NCBI GenBank assembly: GCA_963920575.1
Contig: OY986969.1
Span: 19,639,288-19,703,287 of the forward strand
DNA length: 64,000 nt
Direction: 5' to 3'
Source of the DNA: Narthecium ossifragum
Taxonomy: Eukaryota; Streptophyta; Magnoliopsida; Dioscoreales; Nartheciaceae
In this document: positions 1 through 12,806 of the stretch, piece by piece
Layout of the letters: every line of letters begins with the position of its first letter
Numbering within the stretch: position 1 is the stretch's first letter
The notes under the pieces: model-generated
Seen by the model: the letters and a program-made list of their open reading frames with translations, nothing else
Database searches by the model: none
Told to the model about the DNA's origin: nothing
Program-made: the position numbers and the translations under genes

Positions 1-790
1 AAGAAGGATTCAAACCAACAATCTAAACCGGAAAACTAAATCTATTTGTAATCAAATGGTACAGTGACGGTGGGAAAACTAGATCCATACAGTACAAGAT
101 TATGTTTCAAAGATATTTTAATTAGACAATAAATCATGAGTTCAAGTATCTACATGATTTGTTTGTTTAATTAATTAGTTTTTTATATATATAATTTAGA
201 TTATTATTTACATTTATGGGTCAAATTATCCGACATATTTAATTCTACAAATTAGTGATTCCATGTCTTTCACATCATAAATTCTACATTATAACTAGTT
301 TGCATGATCTGTTGCCACCAAGGCTTGATCTTGCCTAAGTTTATGGTTAAAAAACTCAATTATTTCATAACATATCTCTTGTGAAAAAATAGAGATAGAA
401 ACTCTAAGTAGTCTTGTCTAGCTATTGTTTTTCATGTTTGTCTCCATCCATCTTGCTTTACAAAAAGCATACCGAATCCAACTTTGCATTCGTCGAATCC
501 TCGTACCATCATCACACAGCTTTCCTGAGATCTGAAATGGCCCATTTGGTGGTCAGAATCATATCTTTTTTTGTGTTCAATTTATCTTTTTCTTTTTTAG
601 CAAATCTCATTGTGCCATTCGCCATTTGATCTACTTTGCATGATTATAAACGTCAGAGCAAAGGTAAGCCATGAGATTTTTCAACCAAATAAAAGGGGAA
701 AAAAGAGAGGGAGTTTGGTCATTAGATTATTTTTTATAGTGTGAGACAAGTGAGAGGGAGACACAATTGTAAGAAAAGAAAGTCGCTGAC
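1..790. other. AT-rich intergenic DNA
   Basis: No gene or delimitable element is seen here. The DNA is AT-rich with stop codons in all frames, and the only long open frame (414-629, plus) has no recognisable domain and plant-intergenic composition. Confidence 0.5.
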
Positions 791-1020
791 ATGATTCTTT
801 AAACCGCCGTTGCAACGGGGCTTAGAACCGGGGTTAAGAGGCCCTTAATTTCATTCTTATCCTCAAATATTATGGGGTTAAGTTTTTGAGGTTAAGATGG
901 GTTAAATCTGAAAATGCAGTTAAGCTTCTCTCTCATTTACACTCATCACATATATTCTAATATTATTTTGATTATGCCAATATATAAAGAATGATAAAAT
1001 AATATATATTTTTATATGAT

Positions 1021-1437
1021 GTGGACCAATCATGGTCTAACACGTGGCATGTGGGACCCACATATATTAATATTTTATTATAATAATATGTTATTGATAT
1101 TATTTAATAAACTACGCATATGAAATTGTTTTTACACCCTTAGATTTTTTATGCGCTTCTAAAAATACATGTAAATATTTTTATGATTGTATAAAAATGT
1201 TTACGAGCGTAGTAATTTTTTTGTGCGTGTTTGTTTTTCTACGTGCAAATATTTTTGTGAACCCATAAACATTTTTGTATGCGTTTTTATGAGCGTATAA
1301 AAATTTTTGCGCGCACACATAATATTTTTTTTTTATATGCATACTGTATTAAATAATATTATTCATATGTTATTATAAATAAAATATTAATATAAGTGGG
1401 TCCACATGCCACATGTCATATCATGATTGGTCTAAAT
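1021..1437. repeat. AT-rich inverted repeat, probable MITE core
   Basis: Two arms of about 60 bp (1021-1080 and 1379-1437) are imperfect reverse complements. Both contain a CACGTGGCATGTGG-like core and an AT-rich tail. The larger AT-rich repeat seems to span about 790-2010. A motif ATGGGTCCGCAT followed by GCATTGATG recurs at about 1509, 1591 and 13341, so the same family is present near 13.3 kb. No target-site duplication could be fixed. Confidence 0.5.
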
Positions 1438-2010
1438 CATGCAAAAAATATTTTTATTTTATTTTATTTTAATAATAAATATTAAATATTATATATTTTA
1501 TTAATACAAGTGGGTCCGCATGGGGTTGCATTGATGTGTACAAACATTATTTTATATTATTTTAATAATAATATTATTATATTAATATAAATGGGTCCGC
1601 ATGGGAATGCATTGATGCACTATTATATATTTTATACACTTTACGTACAAACATTTAAATTAACTTAATAATTAATTCAAATCTTATAATCTTAACCCAC
1701 TAGCTTATCCATTATTATAATATTATATATTTTATACACTTTACGTAGATATATATGAATTAATTTAATAATTAATTCATATATTATAATCTTAATCCAC
1801 TAGCCTATCAATTATTATAATATTATATATATTATACATTTTACAATTATTATCATTATTTTAATCTTAACACATTAACTTATTCATGTTTCTAAATCAG
1901 ACGTCAAAAGTGAATTAAATTTACCTCCATTTCTTAACTCACTTTTTTAGCTCTGACTCCTTAGTCCTATTCCTCTTGACACCGGACCAAAGGAGGGGTG
2001 CTGAGGAGAG

Positions 2011-3438
2011 TTTGTGTGAGGTCCTTTCTAAGGTTGTACCGTAAAGCTCAAAGGTGTTTGTTTGCCATGTGAAGCAAGCAGTGATTTGCCACAAAGGGAA
2101 AAAAAACAGGAAATCATCAGATAGAATGCTGCTCTTCTACTTCTTGAGAGATGATTCTAGCTATGCTGTCTATTTCTCCACCTTTTTTTTCCACAGTAAT
2201 TAAGTCCGGCTAAAGTCGGGGAGCTGCAAAAAAATAAATGCCTATCGTATCGTAGTATTTCCTTGCATGTACTTGAACATGATTTCTTTACATCGGAGAC
2301 TAAAAATCTCATTTTTAGATTGCATTCCAAAGCCACAACTACATTTACCCAAGATGGAAATTACTGCACCAATTTGTCATAATCTCCTTTTCATAAAGCA
2401 TTTTAAAGCATAAGAATAGATCATTGCGGCGAACCAATCATCCTAATTCTGACACTGCTCTTAGAAGACTCTGAAGTTTTCTGCTGAAGCAATTGACTTC
2501 GAAAGTTGAGCAATCCAACTTTTCATACAGGCTAGGAAAAGCTTCAGTTCCTCAGCAATTGCTATCACTACAACTGTTACCTCTTTTGATGCTTGAAAAA
2601 TACACGGTAGATAATCTGTGAAATCCGAAGTAATCATATCTGAAAAAATCAAGAGAACAGTATGTGAGGTTCTTTGTACATCAGACAGAAGAATGTTATC
2701 TTTGATCTCAACTTCCTACTATTATCTATGAAGACAAAAACATGAACATCTCTTTCATAAAATCCATGATGCTAAACATTAATTTGATGCCCATCAGAAC
2801 CATCATAGCTTCACCATAGCATTCCCTTCACAAGTCTCCATCATGAATTCTGAAGCTCTCAAAAACTTTTAGGTCTCACACCACATCTCCTCAGAACAAT
2901 ATGATAGAGAGCTGATACTATAGTTGCAGTTATCAAGATAGGAGTAAAATTGTGCAAAAGTTTAACAATCAAGTGTCTCCTAAGTCAACTTGATATGAAA
3001 GAACTTTACAACGGTACCAATTGGGAATTGTGAAGAAATCACAGAGCTACACATTCCAATTCCCCACAGGAAGAAAATTCTTTCAACTAGCTGGAAGGCT
3101 TGTGGACAGTCTAAACTACGAGTCCCTTATGTGTACTTCTAAACTTCGTGGCGGTAGACCAATTTTATCAGGCTGCAAAGCCCTTAAAATCACATGAAAG
3201 ATCTGATTTGAGAGATTATTTCTCCCAGCCTAATCCAACCTAGATGATTTCTCACTAAAGTACTTATGATACAGAAGCATCCTTCACGGATCGCCGTTTC
3301 CTCCTTCCCATGTGCAGCCTGGACTGACGTCAGCTAGCTGGAGTCATGATTTTATTGGATTGGAATGCCCATCCAACACCAGTAGTAGTGTACACATCCA
3401 CGATGATTTTGGTTTATGCTTCCAAAGGCAGCATCAGT
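2011..3438. other. 3' flank of the WVD2-like gene, possible extra minus exon
   Basis: This stretch lies downstream of the minus-strand gene and will contain its 3' UTR. A minus-strand open frame at 2461-2652 follows a good acceptor (a T-run then CAG at about 2640) and has a possible donor (AAAGAG then GTAACA) inside it, so it could be an alternative 3' exon. Its predicted peptide has no domain I recognise. No separate gene is supported. Confidence 0.3.
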
Positions 3439-6400
3439 TTATCGCCATCGGGGCATCTCCTTCCTGTATAACAAACAACCAAATACAAACCTATCCGTGT
3501 AAACAGCCAATATGAAGTAATTTACATAAAGCCAAAACTAGTTTGGTTTTGATTTATGAAATGCTGTACCTTGGCTTCTTCCCATCAAGTGACAGGTTAC
3601 CACCAGCCCACTGATTGGTCCCTTTGAGTGATGGGTTATCAGTCTTCACCAGGTTATTCTGTAGATATTTAGCATGATAGTAAACTTGTTTTCAACAGCT
3701 TCTGAAAGAGATGTTGGAACCCTAAAGAGATTCTATGAATGATAAAGAAGTCAACCTTTTTACTTCCTGTTCTGATATTTGCGCTCAAAGGTCGTGCGAC
3801 ACTCTTTGTACCATCCCCACAAGACCCCCTTGACCGTGTATCTTCTTTTAGCTGCAGAATGAACTGACAACATTCATACTCTACCGCACAGAAGACTTAG
3901 GTAAGTAATAGTATACCCGACCCCAAGAACACTTGAACAGTCTCCATACACAGTCGGGAAACTTTGAGTCTGTCTAAGAAAAAATTAAGCCAATGCCCAT
4001 GAGCACTCAAATTAAGGATTCCTATTATTGACAATATAAGCCTAGTAAATACAGATCGAGTTCTAGTTGAAAGGAAAGACAGAAAATAAAACTAAAGAAA
4101 TAAGAATTCCAACATGCATGGAGAAAAGCCCATGAAATTGAACAATGAAAAAAGTTGTCACAAGCTCTATGTACCTCTTTATGTTTAACCTTTATAGCGA
4201 CATTTGTGGATCTGCTCTCAGTTTCACCAGTTGAATTGGCCTTGTTCTTGGCAGAAAGGTTATTAGACCTAAGCATCAGCAAAGGAATAGGTTTCCTTAG
4301 ACTATACTGATCACCAAATCCATGTGGTCATAAATACAGAACCATAAGCTAAATCAATGAAAAGAAGGTAAAGGCAATACAGAAATAAAGTGATCTTGAC
4401 AGTTATCATACCTTGCCTCTGGTGGTTCAAGCACAAATGCACCTATTCCTGAAAGACTGATCCGCCGAACATTTAACACTGCAGACCTTCTACTGATTTC
4501 TTCACTCACTCTACACACAAAATCCATTAATTAAATCAACAATATATGCAGCTTAAGTGAAATTTAGGACTTCCTGGTGTTGCCAAGATCGCCAAATAAG
4601 CTGACCTTTTATTTTCTAGTTCTCTGCTCTGCAAAACGTGAGATGTGGCTTGTTTCTTTGATGAATACTGCAAGGACCATAATCAAGATAAGTCGCAGAG
4701 ATAGTAAGAATGCCAACCGGGAAAAAACAGTGAGCTCGAAAGGAAAAGGAACAGATTATCCGAACTGGTGAGCACATGCAGAAACATATTAATCGACAAG
4801 ACACGAAGGACTCTACCTACTTCATATCAAATTCCTATCCTCATCTAAAGACCTAGATTATTTTGAAACAAAAATCAGAAAATGAAGGATGAGACAAATT
4901 GGAATTGCCATATCCAGAGACATAACATGGTAAGTAGCATAGCATTTCATAGACAAGTCTTCGAAAGCCAAAATAAAAGGCTCCAAGTAACTATTGCTAG
5001 AAGCTAATTACTGAATTAGCAGAAGCAGCAGTGGCGTGGCTCCAATTGAAGCTAGAAACTTTTAAAATAATTAAAATTGACAAATCAGAATTAGAAGGAA
5101 GCTCATCTCACTGACACTGTTACTAGCATAAGGCTCACCTGCATACTTGTTGAACCTTCCACATGTTCTAGTGATGATGCTAATATGTCTCGACCTCTGG
5201 AACCTAATCTCAATGCACCTTGTCTAATGCCAGAAGAACTAGTAGCTCGTTTCTCTGTGGCAAGAGAAAACGGGCGTGGGATTGTAACATTGGAGCGTGC
5301 CGCTGTGGGTGCTCTATGTGATGAAACCAAGGTTGACTTTTTGTTGCTTGAGATTTTATCAGAAGCGTGCTTGCTTGAACTGGTACACTTTTCTATCTTT
5401 GTAGATGACTCTTGAGGGGAAATTTTTGTTGGCCTTTGTAATGACTTTACCAATGTTGACTTGGTTTGTAATGGCTTAACCATGGGTGACTTGGTTTTGC
5501 TTTCCAACTTCAAAGCACGTTTTGCTGAAGCAGCAGGCTCCTGCAACAAAAACGAAAGAAGCCCCCAGTTACCTGAAGTACAAAAATTGCATGAAGTACA
5601 ACGCTATAAGATAATATATCATCCTAACTTAAGCAGTTTTTCGGACTCCTGAAATCATATGCAAGGAAAGGTGACAATGTATTTCAGTTCACAGTATTTG
5701 ACTCCAAATATGAATTAAAGGAACTATCTTCTTTAATTATACAACCTTCTCATTTTCTGAAAGCAAGTAAAGATCAATGTTTGTACTTGTATTTGCTGTA
5801 CCATTTCGGCCAAGATCAGTATCAAACTTACGGCCAAGATCAGTATCAAACTACTCGGATACTCCCATAGTGAACAAAGAACTGAGAAGTTGTCTAAGGA
5901 TAATCAATGGCCTACGCAAATGAGTCCCCCCCTCTCATCGTACATTAAGTGCAAGTGGATCAATGTAGGAATAACATTCCTCCTTCTCAGTCCTGCACTA
6001 ACTGCAAGTGAATCTGCTTTACCAGGATTCGAAGGGTAACATCTTCATGATAACTATTATATCTTAAGAGACATATCATCACCAATATGCTGCTCGATGT
6101 AACTAGATGTTATGCCTGCATAGAAAATCTTGCTATCTACTGGTGGGGCTGAATCAGAAAATATTCACCCAAAGGGAAATTAGCTCCACAAAATGCTCCT
6201 TAGTTCAATGTAGAAGCAATCTTAGTATCTTACTTGGAGTAGCCTCATTAGACTACTAGGGGTTAAAATCACAACTTAGCATATAATTGGAATTTTAGTC
6301 CTCAAAATACATTATTGCAGAAAGGTCACTGCTTAGCAATCAGGGCGCCACAAATCATATTAAACAAGCCTTCCTTCAAGGATTATCCAGATAGACTACT

Positions 6401-8327
6401 AAGTTGATAATAACTTGTAGTAACCTAGTCCATGTATCTGTGGAAAGTCACTACATAAGTGACTGAAAATAGATCTTAGCGCATGAAACTTATTTTGATC
6501 CAGATATCACAGAAGAAACTACATCAAGGCCTTTGCATCTGTGATCTATGTGCACATTTTAGACAAATAATATAAGCCGCTATAAATGCATCCAAAAATG
6601 CGAACATAATCTTGGGCCAATTTCCAGCACACTAAAATTGCAGTAAAAACTTTGTCAAATGCTTGTTTGAAAGCTCATTAGTAATCATAAAGAATATTGT
6701 CTATTTTTTCTTTATATTTGTATCCAATAAAAGTAGCAAAAGAATGTAAAGTGCACTATTTATTACCTTTATCTTCAAGAATGGAAGACGACCCTCCTGT
6801 TTTTTAACAGACACCTTCGCCTTGTCTGGTGCACTCTTGTACGACAGCTTATGCTCTGGATCCCCCATTTTAGAATTCAAATAATGAGAAGACCTTACGG
6901 AAGAAATCTTAGATGCAATATTTGACTCTGCGGTCCCTTGGCCAGACACATCAGATCCCACATCTGGCACTTCTATATAAGGGGTAGCTACCTCAAGCTC
7001 AACATTTAATTCTAAACTATCACATTTCCTTGGTGCGACTGTATCATCAATTCTATTTAAATCATGGTGTACGATCTCTTCCTTGTTCCCAAGTGATCTC
7101 TCCTGAACACTAGAATCTAAAACCAAGTATTGCATCTTATAATTGTCATTAGAATTCGTTTCTTGCTCAGTCATTTCCAAAAGTTCCCCTGTTGGATCAC
7201 AATATGATGATTTGGTTTCTGCACCCAAGACTTGGATCTCGGAAACTTTACCACAGAAACTTTTCTCCTCCAGCCTCATTTCATTTGCATCTTTGTCTGA
7301 TGTAGCATCACCAGTTTCAGCTGCTTCATTTTCATGACTTTCAAGCTGAGCTGCTGTTTCATCCTCTTCTCCAGTTTGGCTAGATATACTACCATCACCA
7401 CCATAGTCTAATGTGAGCTCAGTTTGCTGGTTCTCTTGCAAAGATTTCATAGCTCGAATTCTCTTATAATATTCTTCAAAGTATGCCTTTTTTTGTGCAA
7501 CTAGACCGGGGGCCTTAAATTTCTCTAGTTCCTCCTGGCATTTGTTGTAAGTAAAGACCGATCTCTTTTCCCATGCTAATGAGTCGAGTGCAAATCTTCC
7601 AAAGGATATCGAACCATGATCCAGCATTTCCGAGACTGAGTGTTGCTGCAAAACACATTACCATACTTAATCTGACCATGGTCCAAGAGAAAAAAAATGA
7701 TAAAGAAAATAACAAGCCAATAAAAGATATAAGAAAGAATAACAGAATAACTTTTGTTTATGTAATTCCTACAAATCAAGTACCAAAAGTTCAAAATATG
7801 AGGAGGAAAAGAAAGCTTCTATATTAAACCATAAAAGAAACGGCCAGCCATGATTCCCATGTATCAGTTTATTGATTTTTGGTTCTCTTGAGGTCGTCTC
7901 AATAGTATGCATATCTAATTTTAGGTTGCACATATGCTTCTATTTCTAATAAAAACTAGACCACAAAAGAATCACTTATCCACTAGATCTGCAATCAATC
8001 ATTTTTGCAGCAACTTATCCAAATCAACTTTTACAGGCAAATAAAAGGAGTACTCATGAAAAGATTCAGACCATAAACATATCTTCACAATGGACAAGAG
8101 GATATTGTAAACAGTCCTGAAGGAAGCTGTGTCATGAACACAAAAACACAACGAAAGACCTGTAGATAATCATTTAAAGGGAGCATGGCCATTTAAGATT
8201 TATGATAAGACATCAGTCGGTAAGAGTATAATGAGTCTAAAAGGTATGCAGTTACTTGGGAATCATCTTGATCCGACAATTCCTCATGTGGCCATCCACG
8301 ATAACCTTGATCGATGTCTGTTGCCAT
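3439..8327 (-). CDS. WVD2-like / TPX2-family microtubule-associated protein
   Basis: Nine coding exons on the minus strand join in frame: 8327-8256, 7645-6767, 5540-5139, 4667-4606, 4510-4412, 4268-4175, 3851-3756, 3658-3570, 3463-3439. They encode about 605 residues starting MATDIDQGYRGW and ending KEMPRWR. All junctions are GT-AG and the phases match. The conserved N-terminal block is at residues 25-95: SISFGRFALDSLAWEKRSVF, then a LEKFKAPGLVAQKKAYFEEY stretch, as in plant WVD2-like 7 proteins. A second family block, IPRPFSLATEKRA, is in exon 3. These families bind and bundle cortical microtubules. The middle is acidic and low-complexity, and the C-terminus is basic and Ser/Lys-rich. I could not find the TPX2 C-terminal helix with its KLEEK-type motif, which is unusual; an exon may have been missed or lost. 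Family assignment is fairly sure; the exact exon set of the 3' half is an inference from splice sites. Confidence 0.8.
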
Positions 8328-10010
8328 TTTATATCACGAGAACATGCACAATTACCAAATCATCACCCTGTGACAACAAATCATAAACAATGAGTCTAAA
8401 AGGTACCATTCACTCGTACCAATATAAAGCCATGTCTGCAAGACACATTAATTTATTAAAGCTATTGTAGTTTCAGAACAAATGGGGAAAGATGTTGAGT
8501 GTCTGGTAATAAACATCAAAATTAAAAAATGTCAGGATACCGACATGTCAATCAGCCAACATTATTGGTCAGAGATCCATGATAAAGACGAGAACTGAAC
8601 ACTTTGGATGGTCACCAGGAGAGATACAGTGAAACAAAGATAATTAAGATCCAGAAAAGTGATAATTCTGTATAGAGCAAGGAAAACGTCTACAGGAGAA
8701 TTTATTAAAGAACTACCAGCAAAGAAGAGAACCGGCAACAAAATTAGATTGCAAGTAGACCAAATTGTGAAATCCAATAACTTTTAGATATGTGCGACAA
8801 GTGACAAACTAAAAATATGATAAAATCCTCGGAAAAGCCCTCAAGAAGTAAGAATCACAAATATCCCTCATATTAACCTATTCCTGGTACATCAAGCACG
8901 GGAGTAGCAGATGTCGCTACAAATGACAATGGGTACTTTTTATGTATATTCTTCTTGTGGATAGTTCATTGCCCACAGACATCAAGCCTTTGAATGGTGG
9001 AGCGATTCCAGAAACTAGTAAAGAGGAAAAAGCAAATAGAGACTGGAAATCCACAGAACAACAAAACTTAAAAATTAAGTAAACAATGAAGATGAGAAGA
9101 GCTTGAACTTTCTTTAATCAATCTAAATACCAGTAATTTTCTGTATGACTTTCTCTAAGATCTCAGCCTAGTCTTTGGCTTTGGTTTTTTTTTCTTTCAA
9201 CCCAAGTTGCATAATGACACAGGTCAATAAAGATTGTAGCCAATGGAACCATGGATTCTTTATAAAGATTAGAATTTTCTAAAGACTAATGAATCCAATT
9301 TCCCCCGAATTTGCACTTAAAACTTATTTTGACAGTGTAGATATCTCATCTTCCCTAGGCTTCCGGAGCTAATACCACCAAGCTCCAACCCTCAAGAAGC
9401 GACTAAATCCAAAGACGACTTCATAGTATCTTCCCAAGGATATAAATACTCTTCAAGCGTCATTTGCCTGCATCCAGATCCCAAAATGTAGACTTCTTGC
9501 TCCAATAGAATCTCTTTTGCAGGTCCAAATGATAAAATTAGTAACTCATTACAACAGGAGAAGAAAAAAAATTAAAATTCTCCAAATCAAGTAACGCCAG
9601 TTTTTCTTCTTTACCTACTCATTCCTGGAAAGAGTCCACAATAAAGACCAAAGGGGGAAAACGATGGGCATAAAAAGAAGGCATTTAAAAGGAACAATCC
9701 CCACTCTAACAGTCCTCCAAGATAAAGAAACCACCCAAAGATTCAACCAAACAACGAATATAACCAGCGAGCATTACCACATTCCTCAAAAAATCCCCTT
9801 GGATTAGCGGATCGGCTACAAAAATTCTATAATAAAAAATTCTCCATACCAAAATCCCAAGAAGGAATCGCCCCCACCGAAACAAAAGAGAAGCAAATGG
9901 GTTTGATGGAAATCCTAGGGTTTCAAAGAATCCCTCGTCTCCGCTCGCAATTGAATTGATGTGGGGTTCGGGCGGTGTGGGGCTTCTTTGGCTCTCTGTA
10001 ACGCTTCAAG
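8328..10010 (-). other. 5' leader of the WVD2-like gene with a leader intron
   Basis: Upstream of the ATG at 8327 a leader exon is inferred at 8367-8328, after the acceptor TTGTCACAG. A first leader exon is inferred at about 10010-9850, ending in TTTTG before GTATGG. The first exon is CT- and GC-rich and contains AAACCCTAGG, typical of plant 5' UTRs. The intron between them (about 1.5 kb) holds no gene. The second leader exon contains two tiny upstream ORFs (three codons each) before the main ATG, which may dampen translation. The transcription start is not visible directly. Confidence 0.5.
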
Positions 10011-10319
10011 AAAAAGTGGGAAGCAATAAATGGGTCGTGGAGGAACGCTCCCAGTTGCGGCTCTGATAGCGATTGAAGAAAGAAGCTTTGCAAATTGCAG
10101 GAGAAGGGATTATAGTGGGAGCTTTGATGCGGATTTTTCTAGACTTTTAGACTGCCCCTCATGGCCTCATATGGTAATGGTCCTTTTCACGTGCGAATGC
10201 AAGAAGCCATGTATCATCTATTTATCATTATCATATCCACATCACATTGAGGAGCTCTTCTTGTTTTAATAGAATAGAACGAGCGATATATGACCGTTTA
10301 GACAGCAGAGGTCGGACTA

Positions 10320-10790
10320 AACGGGTGAAAATTAATGGCCAAATGGGATTGCTCATGACTAGAGTGAGATTCTTCTGGGTTGAGCCATGTTTGGACCGGA
10401 TGGGAAAATAATACCGAATGGATTAGACCACTCTCACGCATTCAGTTTTCGGTCCGGTCCACAACCTATTTTAAAAGCCGAATTAATGTATAAAACTGAA
10501 CTGAATTAATTTGGTCTAATATTGTAAAAATCAAACCGAATTGAATTCATGTAAATACCAAACCAAACCGAATCGAAGTATATGTTTAGTTATGTGGTCT
10601 ACAAAAACAAAATATAAGATCTAAAATTTTCAATTTAGAAAACCAATACCTAACCAAATACCAAACATTTTAAAGGTAACAAACAGAATCGAACTAAATA
10701 AACTGAAAAAACTGAACCAAATGAACCATAATTGTTCAGTTCGGTTTGGTTTTTCAACCTCGGTCCGGTTTTGCTCACCTCCAAAAATCA
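10320..10790. repeat. GGTTCGGTT-rich repeat, probable non-autonomous transposon
   Basis: Dense AACCGAA/TTCGGTT words on both strands and an end GGTTTTGCTCACCTC resemble hAT-type MITEs whose subterminal regions carry many short repeats. The left end and a target-site duplication were not found. Confidence 0.35.
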
Positions 10791-11759
10791 ACCAACATGC
10801 ATGCACCAAGAGAAAGATGGAACATGCCTCTGACCCATGCACACAAGATCCAACACCACTAAACCCAATTTCCTTTTTGTTTTCACCTATTAAAAAGTTG
10901 ATCAGAGTCCCCAACCCCAAAGAAACGAACCTTTAGAGCGACACATCACACTTCACACATATAAGAGCCTGCAGCCAAAATAAGAACACAAAAAAGAGGA
11001 GGGACAGCAATCCACATGCAGCAACGTGCATTTCTGGGACGTATAGACAATGATGGGCTAATGAGCAGTGCCAGCCACCCACATGATATGCTTTCCTCCT
11101 TTGAGGGTGATGAGGCCTTTTTTATAATAACACTCTAAGGATATATAAAGACAAAAAGAAGCAATTCCACATGGACTAGATAGCGACCACCTCCATCACT
11201 CAAATACAGCTAGCTAGCTATAGTATCCGCCCATTCTCGATCACGACTAACTACCGCCAATGATGATCGATCCTGAGCGTTGGATCTTAATTGGCTGCAC
11301 CCCGCACAACAACAACAACAACAACAAAGAGTGAGGTACGATCTACGTATCCGATCGATGATCTCTAATTGCTACGAGAATATATATAGGGGTTAAAGTT
11401 AATTGTCGAAATTCAAGCAGGATTTCTCGGATTTTGATCCGAGACTCTTCAAAACTAAAGAGCTCACTAGATCGAAAATCCTCGAAAGATTTGAACTCAT
11501 GATCGATTCTTTCGGGATTTGGGGACAATTGATTCGAAATGGAGTTTCGGATCGGAGGATTTAGGAGAGATAAGCTGGGGAATTTGAGCTATAGAGCTTC
11601 AAATTTCATCAATTTGTAAGGCATTTCCTCTACTCTGGAGATCCGGGTAGCACAGCGAGCGAGAGAGAGAGAGAGAGAGTACCTTTGGTTGGTCCTTTTG
11701 AGGGAGAGGAGTTGGGCCGGAGATCAAGCTGGTCTATTATTGGAGGAGACGATGGAGTT

Positions 11760-11790
<31 letters not shown>

Positions 11791-12057
11791 GACCCATATA
11801 AGTCCGAACGTGCGACTTTGACTCGGATCTGAAGAATTCGTGAATTAGTTTCAGATACTTGGCGGGATTTATCAATGGGCTTCTAGGCCAGCCCGTTAAA
11901 CACTTTATGGCCTACTCCCTTGGGAGGCTAGGCCTGTTAATTGCATAAGCCCGTAAAGCCCGTACATGTATTAGCGAGCGGGCCGCCGTCGGGCTACAAT
12001 CGTTTAGGATTGTCACGGGTCTACACGAGAGTAAAGTTTTTTCGTCTTGTGCGGCAT
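10791..12057. other. Intergenic DNA with promoter-like and GA-repeat tracts
   Basis: No gene is supported. A TATA-like ATATATAAAG at 11141-11150 precedes a leader-like stretch with a (CAA)n run at about 11305-11326 and a possible donor GAGGTACG, so a non-coding or lost gene start is conceivable. GA microsatellites lie at about 11659-11680 and 11762-11788. Confidence 0.3.
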
Positions 12058-12060
12058 TAA

Positions 12061-12520
12061 CGGCATGTTTGGTTGGACATAATCGTCGGGAATGGAATGG
12101 TTAAATCCTTGGTCAAATCACATTCTGTTGTTTGGTTAGACATTAAAGTTGGGAATGGAATGCTCCATTCCTGACAAGTTGGGAATGAGGCAATCCCATC
12201 TAATACCCTGGAATGCCTCATTTCATTCCCGACGGAATGACGGTTAATGGTTGTTAAAAAATTAAATTACTAATCTACCCTTAATCGGATCTCTCTATGT
12301 TAAAAAAAGAGGGTATTTTAGTCATCTGTATTTCATTTCTATTCCATTCCCAGGCTTCTGTTTGTATATCAAACATGGTAATGCTTCATTCCCATTCCCA
12401 ATCCTGATATTACAAAATCACCTTGGTAATAGACCATTCCTAATCCCAATCCCATTCCATTCCCATTCCTAATCCCATTCCCATTCTCATTCCCATTCCT
12501 TGTGCAAACCAAACATGCCG
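12061..12520. mobile_element. PIF/Harbinger (Tourist-like) MITE
   Basis: The element begins CGGCATGTTTGGTT and ends with the reverse complement AACCAAACATGCCG, a 14-bp perfect terminal inverted repeat. It is flanked by the trinucleotide TAA at 12058-12060 and 12521-12523, the target duplication expected for PIF/Harbinger elements. It is 460 bp long with no coding capacity. The interior is rich in GGAATGG/CCATTCC words. Confidence 0.8.
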
Positions 12521-12806
12521 TAAGGAACCGCTCCTTAGTCAGCCTTCTCACAAATAACTAGCAAGATGAGGCTAAAGGGCCCGACGCCCCAACTTTTATT
12601 GATGAAGAAACCTTTACAAGAGACTTGATCGAGGTCTTTACAACCCACCAAGGACACAGATCCTGCAATCACACTATCAAACTCTCTTTCCTCACCTTTA
12701 CAAAGTTGTATCAGTCTAAAACCCTAGCTCTTAATGCCAATTGCCAAAAAACCCCAACGCCCTGCCTTCAAGGCCTTTATATGGCTATCTCGACGCCCCA
12801 TAGGGC

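Noticed and set aside
7515..7827. Small plus and minus frames around the WVD2-like exon 2 border
   Set aside because: They lie in intron or antisense sequence and lack homology or splice support.
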